NCBI GenBank assembly: GCA_036936605.1
Contig: JAUPFV010000005.1
Coordinates: 152,521,195-152,585,194 of the forward strand
Direction: 5' to 3'
Source: Limnanthes douglasii subsp. nivea
Lineage: Eukaryota; Streptophyta; Magnoliopsida; Brassicales; Limnanthaceae
DNA length: 64,000 nt
Part shown: positions 24,383-33,415 of the stretch, one piece after another
Layout of the letters: each line of letters begins with the position of its first letter
How positions within the stretch are numbered: position 1 is the stretch's first letter
Translations under genes and position numbers: made by a program
The notes under the pieces: generated by a model
What the model saw: only the letters and a program-made list of their open reading frames with translations
The model's database searches: none
What the model was told of the DNA's origin: nothing

Positions 24383-24620
24383 TGATGTACCTTAGAAGCC
24401 CAAATTGTTTTTTAATTTAATTTAGTATAATTTTAATATTTTATATTATTCAAATCAAATCTAATTGTATTAAGATTTGATTTGATTGTATTTTAAGGCA
24501 TTTATTTTATATATGTGTATTCTAATCAGGGTTTTATGCAATCCTTATATAAAATCTCATATGCTTTGAGTTTTTAACAATTTTTGTTGAATAATGAATA
24601 TTTTTCATAGAATAGTATTT
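24383..24620 (+). repeat. 3' LTR of the TRIM-like element, left part
   Basis: Matches 23536-23775 of the 5' LTR up to the MULE-2 insertion point. The rest of this LTR lies beyond the MULE at about 32635-32698. Confidence 0.7.
24612..24620. repeat. MULE-2 target-site duplication, left copy
   Basis: ATAGTATTT. The right copy, ATAATATTT at 32626-32634, differs at one base. Nine base pairs is the usual MULE duplication length. Confidence 0.8.
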
Positions 24621-24658
24621 GGGTATGGCTATATATACCCAAAACGAGTTTAAGTATA
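24621..24658 (+). repeat. MULE-2 left terminal inverted repeat
   Basis: Starts GGGTATGGCTATATATACCC. Pairs with 32588-32625 (4 mismatches in 38). The word TATACCC recurs subterminally near 24655, 24777 and 24811. Confidence 0.9.
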
Positions 24659-24939
24659 CCCAAAAACAACAGTTGACTTTGGATTGATTTTTTTTTGACA
24701 TTTTTACCCTCCATCAGAAAATTAATATCAAAACTGCCATTAAGTAAAAAAAAAAACTACTAAGTTTATCCTGAGTATACCCAATTCACCAAAAGTCCTA
24801 TTTTGCTATGTATACCCAAACAAACACTCTTCTTTGCTGAATTTACTATCCAAATAGTATAGTTTCTTAAAAATTTTGAAACCTAATTCAAACTTCTTAA
24901 GAAAATCAAGAACATTCAAACTAAAACACAAAATCGATC

Positions 24940-27900
24940 ATGTCGGAAGCAGAACTAGGGATCAGCGTGGAGGAGTTGATGTCGCTGGAGAGAAGGAATG
25001 ATGAATTTTCGCCGGAAAAAGAGATTGAGTCGCCGGAGAAGGAGCCATGGTCGCCGGAACCGCCACCACCGTCGCCGGCGAAGGTATTGAAGAACCCGAC
25101 GAACCATGCACCATCGGTTCCAGCACATGGAACCGATGGTGCATGGCCACGCAGCCGGTCGGTTCCACAGCCCCAGCACCACCGGTGCTGAGGCCAAGAA
25201 CCGGTGGACCTGGGGCCTCAGTCCGCTCGGTTCTGAGGCCCCAGCACCACCGGTTCATGGCCTCAGCACCGGTGGTGCTGATGGCCGTGTCCGGCCGGTT
25301 CTGAGGCCTAGAACCACCGGTTTTAGGCCTCAGAACTTTAGATTTGCGCATTTTTTTCGAAAAAAAACCTGATTTTTTTATGTTGTTAACTATACTTGAA
25401 TGTTTATTGTGCTTTTTTGTTGTGTAACAGGGGACGGATGTCGCAAGTGGGACTGATGCACCTTCCGCTACCGATTATAGTCATTTGTTCTTCACTACCG
25501 AGTTCTACACACACGACGCGTTGGTGAAATGGGTTACGAAGATCGGAAAACTTTACGGTATGGTTATCAACATAAGTCGGCGCGACAAAGTAAACAGCAG
25601 AAAAAATCCGAGAGTTTATTTCCAGTGTGAGAGGGGGGGGGAAATATATTCCAAGGATTGCAGAAAAAGACCGCAAACGGAAGTCTACAGGAACGAAAAA
25701 GATTGGCTGCCCATTTGAGCTTCTCGGGTCAATGGTTGCCCCAAATCAATGGAAGTTAGAAGTAAAATGTGGTACTCATAACCATGACACTTCTATACAT
25801 CTAGATGGTCATTCTTTTGCTGGCCGTTTGAATAATGAAGAGATGGAGTATGTTGAACGAGCGACCTTCATTGGTACTAACCCCAGAGATATACTGAATG
25901 GTGTGAAGAAATTGAACGAAGATAATGTTTCCACCATGCGGACGATCTACAATGCACGACAAAAAAATCGGGTTCTAAAGAAGGCGGGTAGGTCACAACT
26001 TCAGTTCTTGTGGGGTGAACTTAAGTCACACAATTATTATGAATGGCATAAATCTGGTGAAGACGATGGACAAATAATTACAGATTTGTTTTTTGCCCAT
26101 CCTGTCAGTGTTGACCTTTTGCGCACATTTCCGATAGTTTTGATTATGGATAGTACATATAAAGTGATACGATATGGTATGCCATTTTTCGAGATAGTGG
26201 GTGTGACGTGTACTGGATTGACTTTCTGCGCGGCATTTGCCTTCATGTCGGGTGAGAAGTTAAACAACTTCAAATGGGTATTAGAGTGTTTGAAATCGTT
26301 GATTTCCGTTCATGGAATTGAAGAACCGCGGGTCATCCTAACCGACATAGATTTAGCATTGATGAATGCTATAGAAGTGGTATTCCCAGAGACAACGCAT
26401 ATGTTATGTCGCTGGCACATTAACCAAAATGTTCTAGGGCAAACAAGAAAGCACTTCCGCGAGAAAAGTGATCATAAAGAATTTGTTAGTGCTTGGCAGA
26501 AGATTGCGTATAGTAAATCAGAGATTGAATTCGATCACGCCAGACGGGAGATGCTATTGAAGTACAAAGCTTACCCTAAAGCAATTGAATACACTGAAGA
26601 ATCTTGGCTCGATAAGTACATGGACAAATTTGTTGTTTGGAAGACGAACAAAAACATGCATTTGGGACATTGCACAACAAACCGCGTCGAGAGTGCTCAT
26701 TCTAACCTAAAGCGTTACATACGTACGAGCAAATTAAACTTCGAGTTGTTTTGGGGGAGGGTTCATTCGCTTGTTGAAATCCAACATGCTGCCATTAGGT
26801 CGTCGTTCGAGAAAAGTCGTTACATAGCACTGCATAAATTCGCGGATAAACTGTTTGATGAGATTCGAGGCAAGGTTTCCCATGTGGCGTTAGAACTATT
26901 TTTCTCTGAAGTAGAGAAGGCCGAAGATACCAAGATGGTCGCTATTGAAGATGGGCCGGATGTTAAAGACACTGGCGAGTGTATATGCGCTGTAAAATCT
27001 ACCCATGGTATACCTTGCTATCACCAGGTCCGCAAGTGGCGTAAAGGTGGAATGTCTGCCTCTCTAGATACTTTTCACATCCACTGGACAAGGTTAGAAA
27101 TAATGCCTCGTACTTTCCGTACGACCATGGAAATTCTCAAAGATGATCTCCTAAAGCTAGTTAACGATGTTATGGATACGAAAGATGAAAGCCGTATCAA
27201 ACATATTTACAAGAAATGGTTTGAAGTTGTTTACCCTGAAACATCGTCATTGCTAGAGCCATTGGAGAAGCAGAAACACCGAGGCCGACCACAGGTGAAA
27301 AGAAAGTTAGTGGTTGATACATCATCCACTAAACGGGACATGAGCGGATGGGAGTACCCGCTGAAAGAGGATGAAGCTAGTCATGACGCAGTCATGCAGT
27401 CTTTAAAACCAACAAAAGTTAAAAAGAGTAAAGCAGTTGGTAGTGAATCAACGATCCGGGCAGATGTGCCTAGAGTACCTCGTACCTCTTCCATTGCCTC
27501 GCTAGGTAGCAACATCGTACAACCGTCCATTGATCGAGTCACAGAACTAGTACATGACCCGAAAGGTTTTTTGCGTTGGTTTCCGATTCACTTCAACCCT
27601 TTTATATCGGGTATTAATGATGTTAAGCCAGATGGACATTGTGGATACAGAGCAGTTTCATTCGGGTTGTATGGTCATGAAGAAGGATGGCGAGGTGTTC
27701 GGAAGGCAATATACGATGAGCTAATGGAAAACTACGACACATACAGCAAGATTTATAACGGTAAAGAGGATTACCTGAAGGTTGCAGAAAGTATAAACTA
27801 CTACGAGACACCAGCATCACCCAAATATTGGATGACAATGCCTGAGATGGGTATTGCGATTGCAACCAAGTTCGAATGCATTGTTCATTTTGTGTCACTC

Positions 27901-28281
27901 GTAGGGAATCACAACTGTAGTCATACTTTTTTACCTCTGCGCGGTAAGCCTCCCATTATGGCCCAAAGACGTGAGATTGGGTTTGGATTCGTCGATACTA
28001 ACCACTTTGTCAATGTAAGTCATTCGATATATGGTTATGTTTTTTCTCAGCACTATATAACTCAATTGTTGATTCTAATTTAAGTACCTATGAAACAGTT
28101 ATCAATCAAGCCCCTTTGCCCTTGCGCACGCATACATCCTACGTGGCAGAAGTTGAAGAGCGAAGAGGCTACGCATTGGGAGCTACCATTAGTTGGTCGC
28201 TGCAAAAAATATACGGAACTCGAAGGTAGAAAGCCAGTTAGTTCATTCCCAGAAGTAACTAATCTTGACGAGTTTGTTTAG
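24940..28281 (+). CDS. MULE-2 gene A: FAR1-type finger / MULE transposase / SWIM / OTU protease fusion (one frameshift)
   Basis: Predicted transposase of about 969 aa. Exons: 24940-25083, 25431-28014, 28099-28281; both introns are GT-AG and phase 0. Order (frame corrected): acidic, proline-rich exon 1 (1-48); WRKY-GCM1/FAR1 zinc region (C114, C141, H164, H166), which should bind the ends; MULE core with DDE-type residues D288 (IMDST), D353 (ILTDID), CRWH at 374-377 and a Glu near 414; SWIM zinc motif (C565, C567, C577, H579); basic linker with an RGRP hook (about 665); OTU cysteine-protease-like domain with D782, C785 (DGHCGYRAV) and H906 (TNHFVN). The third exon supplies the usual OTU tail (HWEL). 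One extra G in the G9 run at 25633-25641 shifts the frame within CERGG; otherwise the reading is open. Intron 1 holds a palindrome array. Role: cut-and-paste transposition; the OTU role is unknown. Confidence 0.85.
25104..25345. repeat. Palindrome array A (intron 1 of gene A)
   Basis: A series of close-spaced inverted repeats built from GCACCA / CGGTTC / GAGGCC words. Examples: perfect 19-bp arms 25104-25122 and 25128-25146 with a 5-bp spacer; CAGCACC-ACC-GGTGCTG near 25174; perfect 13-bp arms 25298-25310 and 25324-25336. The array begins 20 bp after the exon 1 donor and ends before the acceptor, so it is spliced out. It is very GC-rich in an AT-rich region. Confidence 0.9.
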
Positions 28282-28556
28282 TAGGTTTATGTGTTTCGGT
28301 CGGGTTTATTGTTTCAAACTCTTCTGTGTCTTTTGGTCGCTTTACGTCATTTGTAAGGATTTATGTTGTTTAGAACTTTGTTTTACTACATCATTTTGGT
28401 TGTTTTGGTATTTTCTCTATTATTGCATTTATTCATTCAAATTACCGACTAATAACGATAAGCCGATAATTATTTCATAACTAAAATAAAACATCACAAA
28501 CAAGCAAGAACAACATATTCTAAACATTAGTACATACCTTGATATTTAACGGACAG

Positions 28557-28961
28557 TTAGTCGAAATCATAGCCTCCATTGTCGCTGAGAATACGCACTG
28601 TTTCCTCCTTCATGGCAATTTGAGAATGAACGTATTGTGCCATTTCGAACGACATATAGTCTGTGATCATTAGACCAAAGTAGTCGAACGCTTCATTCCT
28701 GACTTCTGGGGGCTCGTTAAACACCAAGAACATCGGTCCACTAGTTATAGCCTTGTACCTAGTGGCTACCTCTTGACGAGTACGAGATCGAGGCATTTGT
28801 CTAGATGTAGACATTTCGCCGTACATGAAATACATCATACACAAAACTTCATCAAAGAACTCATCGGTATTATCGTCCGGCCGTTTGAACTTCATAGCTT
28901 TCGCAGCCTTGAGCAGATGAGCATCATCAAACACACTCCAACCCATTAAGATAGACTTCAA
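28557..28961 (-). CDS. MULE-2 gene B: conserved small protein of unknown family
   Basis: A 134-aa, single-exon protein, convergent with gene A (276 bp between the stop codons) and downstream of gene C on the same strand. I do not recognise the family. The sequence is acidic and probably helical: an N-terminal helix (DDAHLLKAAKAMKF), an acidic turn, then FFDEVLCMMYFMYG (residues 35-48), a Ser/Arg-rich loop (TSRQMPRSRTRQE), and a C-terminal helical part (FDYFGLMITDYMSFEMAQYV, then QIAMKEE). The two hydrophobic blocks are conserved in the MULE-1 counterpart at 7371-7742, which argues that this is a real third protein of the element. A TATA box lies about 50 bp upstream and a palindrome array just beyond it. 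No DNA-binding or catalytic motif is visible; an accessory role is a guess. Confidence 0.75.
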   Translation of the reverse strand: MKSILMGWSVFDDAHLLKAAKAMKFKRPDDNTDEFFDEVLCMMYFMYGEMSTSRQMPRSRTRQEVATRYKAITSGPMFLVFNEPPEVRNEAFDYFGLMITDYMSFEMAQYVHSQIAMKEETVRILSDNGGYDFD

Positions 28962-29010
28962 CTATGTTAAAAGGAGAGTTTTGTGTGTTTGGTGTTGTAA
29001 GGTATGCTTC

Positions 29011-29018
29011 CTTATATA
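29011..29018 (-). promoter_or_regulatory. TATA box of gene B
   Basis: TATATAAG on the minus strand, 50 bp before the ATG at 28961. Palindrome array B starts about 95 bp further upstream. Confidence 0.6.
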
Positions 29019-29112
29019 GAAGAATGAGAGTTTACATTGGCGGGAATTCTAGAGCGCGAAAAAAGAAAACGCGGGAAAAAAAACCGGGAAAAAAATTCCA
29101 AGACAAAATTGC

Positions 29113-29329
29113 GCACCATAGGTACTGTCTTCTGTGTACCTATGGTGCAAACTGCGTGCACCATCGGTACACAGTCTAGTGTACCGCCGGTACACCACAA
29201 CGTGTACCGATGGTACCATGTACCATCGGTACTCCCTCCTGTGTACCCACGGTGCACGGGCTACTGTACCATGGGTACGCAGTAGTGTGCACCATAGGTA
29301 CCACTGACTGCGTACCCATGGTGCAATTT
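29113..29329. repeat. Palindrome array B (upstream of gene B)
   Basis: Repeated GTACC / GGTGCACCAT-GGTAC words arranged as inverted pairs. Examples: perfect 13-bp arms 29113-29125 and 29136-29148; GTGTACC-GCC-GGTACAC at 29179-29195; 13-bp arms 29159-29171 and 29202-29214. It lies between the gene B promoter and the 3' end of gene C. Confidence 0.9.
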
Positions 29330-29691
29330 AACTTTTATTTTTTTTAAAAATATGTTTTCGGTGTTATGGGGTTTTTTTGACAAGTTTATACCCGAATGTT
29401 ATTCTGTTATGGTGTTATGGATTTTAAGTGAATTAATTACTATAATAATTTTAGTTTTTGACGAATTTAATATAAAGTGAAGTACAAAAAATAAAGAATT
29501 ACTAGTATAGTGTTATGGTGTTTTCAAGTTATGGTATGACTTATGTTAGATCAAGTTAAGTACAAAAACTCAATAAGAACAGTAGAAGCAGTAGATAGTA
29601 GAAGTCATAAGTCGTATTACAAAGTAGATGTCATAAGTCATAATACAAAACAAGATACTGAAACAACTAAGAAGTCCACATGAATGAAAGA
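29330..29691. other. Gene C 3' flank, AT-rich
   Basis: AT-rich stretch downstream of the gene C stop. It contains a short imperfect duplication of GTCATAAGTC-TA-TACAAA (about 29603-29648). No gene is seen; probably 3' untranslated sequence and terminator. Confidence 0.5.
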
Positions 29692-32363
29692 TCATAACAA
29701 CGCTAGAACAAGTCCGATGATGAGGACGAACAACCATGGAGAGAATAGCTGCAGGACCTGATCTCTCCACCTCAGCGCACCCGCCTCCCCACGCTCGACA
29801 GGCATAGTAACAATGGAGCGAACAGCGTCTAAAAGTCTATCGTCCGTGGTACGCGGTGGGGGAGTGATAGTATGCCAACCATAGTCAGCCAGGTACCTCC
29901 AGTAGGTATTCGTCGCTGACTGTCTATATGTGGCAATGGTAACTGTCAAACGATCCTCAGCAAGCAAGTGCTGGCGCCAATCTAGCCATGCGCTCTCTCG
30001 CCACGTGTACCTGGCCAGATCTCCTTTCCTGTAACCAGGTCGTAGTACAAGTGGGAGTTGGGGCTCATCCTGAACCCGTCCGAACTGGCGCATAACCCGA
30101 TCAGGCATGTAGCCCTCGACCGTGCTCATCATCCGCAAAGGATAAACAATAGTGCGGATCTCCTGGACTGGAAACTGGACTCTAATGTCCTCGTATGGCT
30201 CAAATAGCACCTGTTTCAAAACATTTAAAAAAGTAGGTTGAATTAAAATCCTAATACTTAATATCAATATTGTAATGGAAAACAAATATTTACCAACTTA
30301 CATCTGACTCCTTCTGATCAGCAAGGAGAGTACGAATGACCGATTTGGGGCGGATGTTTTGCCCAACAATCCGCTTCGGCAGCCACTTAACAATCCTAGG
30401 CTGCCTCGATACGTGGTCAGCATTCTCTGAGGCACTAAACGCTGAGAAGTGGTCATAGATCCAACAATCAAGCATAGCTACAAAACCATAAAGGTTATGC
30501 TTCGATGCTTTCGAAGCATCACCCAAACCACGGAACAGGAATGCCAATGCACTCGTACCCCACGCTATATCCCACAACCCAGAGTCCATATTGGCTAACC
30601 CGTACAAGTAGTCAGCCTTCACACTCTTTTGACTAGTATCCGCAAAAATAGTGCAACCAAATAAGAACATAAGGTATGCTCGTGATACCTGGCGGATAGT
30701 CTCATCATCAGTCTGCTCGATGTAGCCCCCCCTGGTGAAAGTCTCCCTCAGCCACTTTATCTTGAAGCCAACGCCTCTGGTGGACTGTATCTCTGTGCAG
30801 ACCTCATCCACTGTCAGACCTAACATACTAGCGTAGTAGCTGTATGCCTCGTCACGTGGAGCCGTGACTACATCAAGTGTCCGACCAACTACAGGGAGAC
30901 CTGTAATGCAGCTGACATCATCGAGCGTAATCGTCATCTCTCCAAATGAGAAATGGAAAGTGTTGGTCTCCTGATGCCAACGCTCAACAAAAACCTCGTC
31001 TAAGACGGAATGTGTGAAGTACTGAGGCAGGTGGGGTATAAGAGGACCAAAAGGAGTCCGCGCCAAAAATCGCTGCACATCTGGCTGAGCAGTCAAGTCC
31101 CACATACGTAGCACATTATAATGTGCCTGTACGCCCAGTGTAGTGCGACCCTATAAATTTAAAACAAAGTCAGAACATAATAATAGTAAAACCTTAGATT
31201 AGACGTTTAATAATTAGGTACTTACCTGTCCGATGAAGACGTGGTACGCCTCATGCTCCTTGTAGTCAGGAAATAGAGGGATCTTGTTGCATTTCAGAAA
31301 TGCAAACGTCTTTCGCTGCTCCTCGGTGTGGATGGCATCTATGTGCTCCTCGTCAATCGTGTCCTGCTTAGGGTCCCCAGTGGCATCCACCCTGTCGCTA
31401 ACAGGTGGTGGATGTGTAATAGTATGCGCAGGGGACGCAGCTCTGCGAGAAGGCGAGGGAGGTGGTGGATCACTAGCAGTGGGAGGTGGTGATCTATGTG
31501 TATGCGATGACGACGTCTCTCGTCGTGAGGACCCTCCACATCTGATATCAATCGCCTCAGTCGCTATGGCCTTTTCCTTCCTCTGGCCATGCTTGATTCG
31601 GCGCGAAGACCGATCAGTCTGTATCCGTTCCTCCTCCTCCCTAAGACGAATAGTCTCAGAGTCATCAGGAGTATCTGGTCCGCGCTTGGCATCGCGGACC
31701 CGCTCATCCTCAACCGCGCGAACAGTCTTAATACTCTTGCCTGGCGGTGGTGGACGTGACCCAGGGGGGTACGCCCTGGATCGTGGAAGACGTCGCTCCT
31801 CCACTGCGTCTGACCTACAAAAATACAAAACAAAGAAAGAAATTAATAACACTAACATATATAATTTAAATCAACAACACTCCTATACGTATGGTGAAAT
31901 TTGAAGTTTTTTTATTAAAAAAAAATACCATACCAGAAATTTTGAAACCCAAAAATTAGAGTTTTTTAAAAAAAAAAATCGGGTACCATAGGTACCAAAG
32001 AGGGCGAACCGAGCGGCACGGGTGCGAGTGCCGCTCGGTTTCGGCACACAGATGGTGTGCCGCTCGGTACACAGTTGGTGTACCGAGCGGCACACCATCA
32101 CGCACCGATGGTGCTGCCCAAGGCGCACCACCGGTGCGGCGCCGGCCATTTTCCAGCGGGCGAGTTGGCTGGAAAATGGCCCCAAAAATCAACCTAATCC
32201 TACCCTAAACCCTAATTCTCTACCTAATTCTACCATAAACTCAAAATTGAACCCTAAATCTAACAAAAAACTAAAATTCATACTTAAAACTAACAAAATT
32301 AAGTAACAAAATTAATTTGAGGACTTACGTAGGAGGCGGCGGAGGGTTTTTGTTCTTGACCAT
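29692..32363 (-). CDS. MULE-2 gene C: plant mobile domain (PMD) protein with hydrophobic C-terminus
   Basis: A 663-aa protein from four exons (minus): 32363-32329, 31814-31226, 31150-30302, 30210-29692. All introns have GT-AG borders and the phases agree; no stop or frameshift. Exon 1 encodes only MVKNKNPPPPP plus two bases. Residues 13-208 are charged and Pro/Ser-rich, probably disordered, with basic patches (RRIKHGQRKEK) that could direct nuclear import. The PMD spans about 221-480, with RWHQETNTFHFSFGEMTITL then DDVSCITGLPVVG as the family hallmark. The last exon is Trp/Arg-rich and ends in WLFVLIIGLVLALL. PMD relatives are known both as host silencing factors and as passengers of transposons. 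The start fits the TATA box 148 bp upstream. Role inferred: DNA binding or anti-silencing help for the element. The exon 3/4 boundary is conserved in MULE-1. Confidence 0.85.
31982..32181. repeat. Palindrome array C (intron 1 of gene C)
   Basis: Inverted repeats using ACCGAGCGGCAC / GTGCCGCTCGGT words. Arms: 32007-32019 with 32028-32040 (13 bp, perfect), 32052-32072 with 32078-32098 (21 bp, perfect, 5-bp spacer), 32144-32157 with 32168-32181 (14 bp, perfect). GGTACC-ATA-GGTACC occurs at the left end. It lies wholly inside the first intron of gene C, mirroring array A in gene A. Confidence 0.9.
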
Positions 32364-32510
32364 AATGAAGGAGGAGGAGGAGGAGTGGTGGTGGTGGTGG
32401 TGGTTCGCCGGAAAAAATAAGAGATAAGTGAGGTGAAATTCTAGAGAGAAGTGAGAGGTATGAGTGAAGTAAGAGAAAGTGGAGTGGATGAAGTTAGTAA
32501 AAAAAAATGG

Positions 32511-32518
32511 TTTATATA
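32511..32518 (-). promoter_or_regulatory. TATA box of gene C
   Basis: TATATAAA on the minus strand, about 148 bp upstream of the ATG at 32363 and only about 70 bp inside the right terminal repeat. The element end probably supplies the promoter. Confidence 0.5.
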
Positions 32519-32587
32519 CCCACAAAAGGGCATTTTTGGAAAAAATTGGGTATACTTAGATCACCTTTGGGTATACTCAAAATTAGA

Positions 32588-32625
32588 TATACTTAAACTC
32601 ATTTTGGGTATATATAGTCTGACCC
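32588..32625 (-). repeat. MULE-2 right terminal inverted repeat
   Basis: The reverse complement starts GGGTCAGACTATATATACCC. GGGTATA recurs subterminally at 32548 and 32569, matching the subterminal TATACCC words on the left side. Confidence 0.9.
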
Positions 32626-32699
32626 ATAATATTTTATCTATCATGTTAGTTATTGATAAGGGTTTCATATATTGTTTTTTTTATATATCGCCGCATCAC

Positions 32700-32890
32700 T
32701 AAAGATACTACTCAGAAAGGTGGATTTCACATGCTCTAACAGACGGCCATATCGATGCCCCTTATTCAATAGCTTACTAGTCACCTCATAATTCTGTGGA
32801 TGCTCAAAAAAAATTATCATCTCATCAAACTTTCAATAATAATGTTTTTGGATTTGATTAGGCACAAGTGACTAAATATATTAAACTAAT
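32700..32890. repeat. Dispersed repeat shared with 13683-13990
   Basis: Shared words in the same order: GGTGGATTTCAC, ATGCTCTA, GATGCCCC-TATTC-AT-GC, ATTATCATCTCAT-AAA, then GATTTGATTAGGCACA against GATTTTATTAAACACA. Possibly part of one LTR family. No coding content is seen, and the following stretch to 33415 is also without a gene. Confidence 0.45.
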
Positions 32891-33415
32891 CATCTATAAC
32901 AAAAAATGATGTTTGTTACCATATTTTTCTTATGCAAAAAGACAAACCCATAAAAAAAAACGGATCTAGAACCTCTCAAGTACCCTTTATCTTTTTCATG
33001 TAATAATATATTAAATGTGAAAATACTATATTTTATAAATAATTTCGTCCAACCATTCACAAATTTCGTAATAAAAAATATTAGAAACAATAGTTTGGAA
33101 TTAACAGGCATTTTTATTTGTTTGTATGTTTTAATATGTATGCTACAATAGAGTAGGAGTACTTTTACACGTTTAATGATTTTTAATCTCCCGTGTGTTC
33201 TTAACGTCACAAAGAAGCCTTACGGATAACTTCGAATACAAGGTAACGACTGAAAGATACAAAACTATAAAAACAACAATATAATACCAACATACACATG
33301 ACTGCATCAAAAATTAGGTGAATACTTATATTAAAATAGTATACAAGATACTGTAAAGATCGATCAGTTTTCGGTATTCGAATATAATATGATGTAGTAA
33401 AGCAAAACTCTTGCT

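Larger units (their letters stand above)
24621..32625. mobile_element. MULE-2: near-intact three-gene Mutator-like element
   Basis: An 8005-bp element bounded by 38-bp terminal inverted repeats (34/38 matching) and by a 9-bp target duplication, ATAGTATTT at 24612-24620 and ATAATATTT at 32626-32634. The two outer genes, A from the left and C from the right, are transcribed inwards. Gene B, in the same direction as C, lies between them and is convergent with A. Coding parts are far richer in GC than the flanks. Each gene has an array of inverted repeats near its start. Presence of transposase, PMD and unknown protein genes with almost no damage suggests recent activity. Confidence 0.9.
23536..32698 (+). 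mobile_element. Small non-autonomous LTR element (TRIM-like), split by MULE-2
   Basis: Two related LTRs surround only about 510 bp of internal DNA. The 5' LTR (23536 to about 23870) is followed by a primer site TTTGGTATCAAAGC. The 3' LTR starts at 24383, runs to 24620, and resumes after MULE-2 at about 32635-32698 (TTTATCTATCATGTTA matches TTTATTTATCATGTTA). Without MULE-2 the element is only about 1.15 kb and lacks every pol domain, so it would depend on another element for movement. The exact 3' end is approximate. Confidence 0.7.

Noticed and set aside
25047..25372. Overlapping open frames across palindrome array A on both strands
   Set aside because: They arise because the GC-rich array lacks stops. 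The array sits in an intron supported by conserved splice sites and phase in two elements.
29113..29329. CRISPR-like look of the repeated GTACC/GGTGC units
   Set aside because: Units are degenerate palindromes without constant repeats or equal-length spacers, and lie between transposon genes in a plant genome.
31284..31904. 206-codon open stretch on the plus strand
   Set aside because: Antisense shadow of gene C exon 2, a Pro/Ser/Arg-rich reading; no start context or homology of its own.
29692..32363. Gene C as a host MAIN/MAIL1-type PMD gene
   Set aside because: It lies within terminal inverted repeats and target duplications together with a transposase, and has a counterpart inside MULE-1, so an element gene is the better call.
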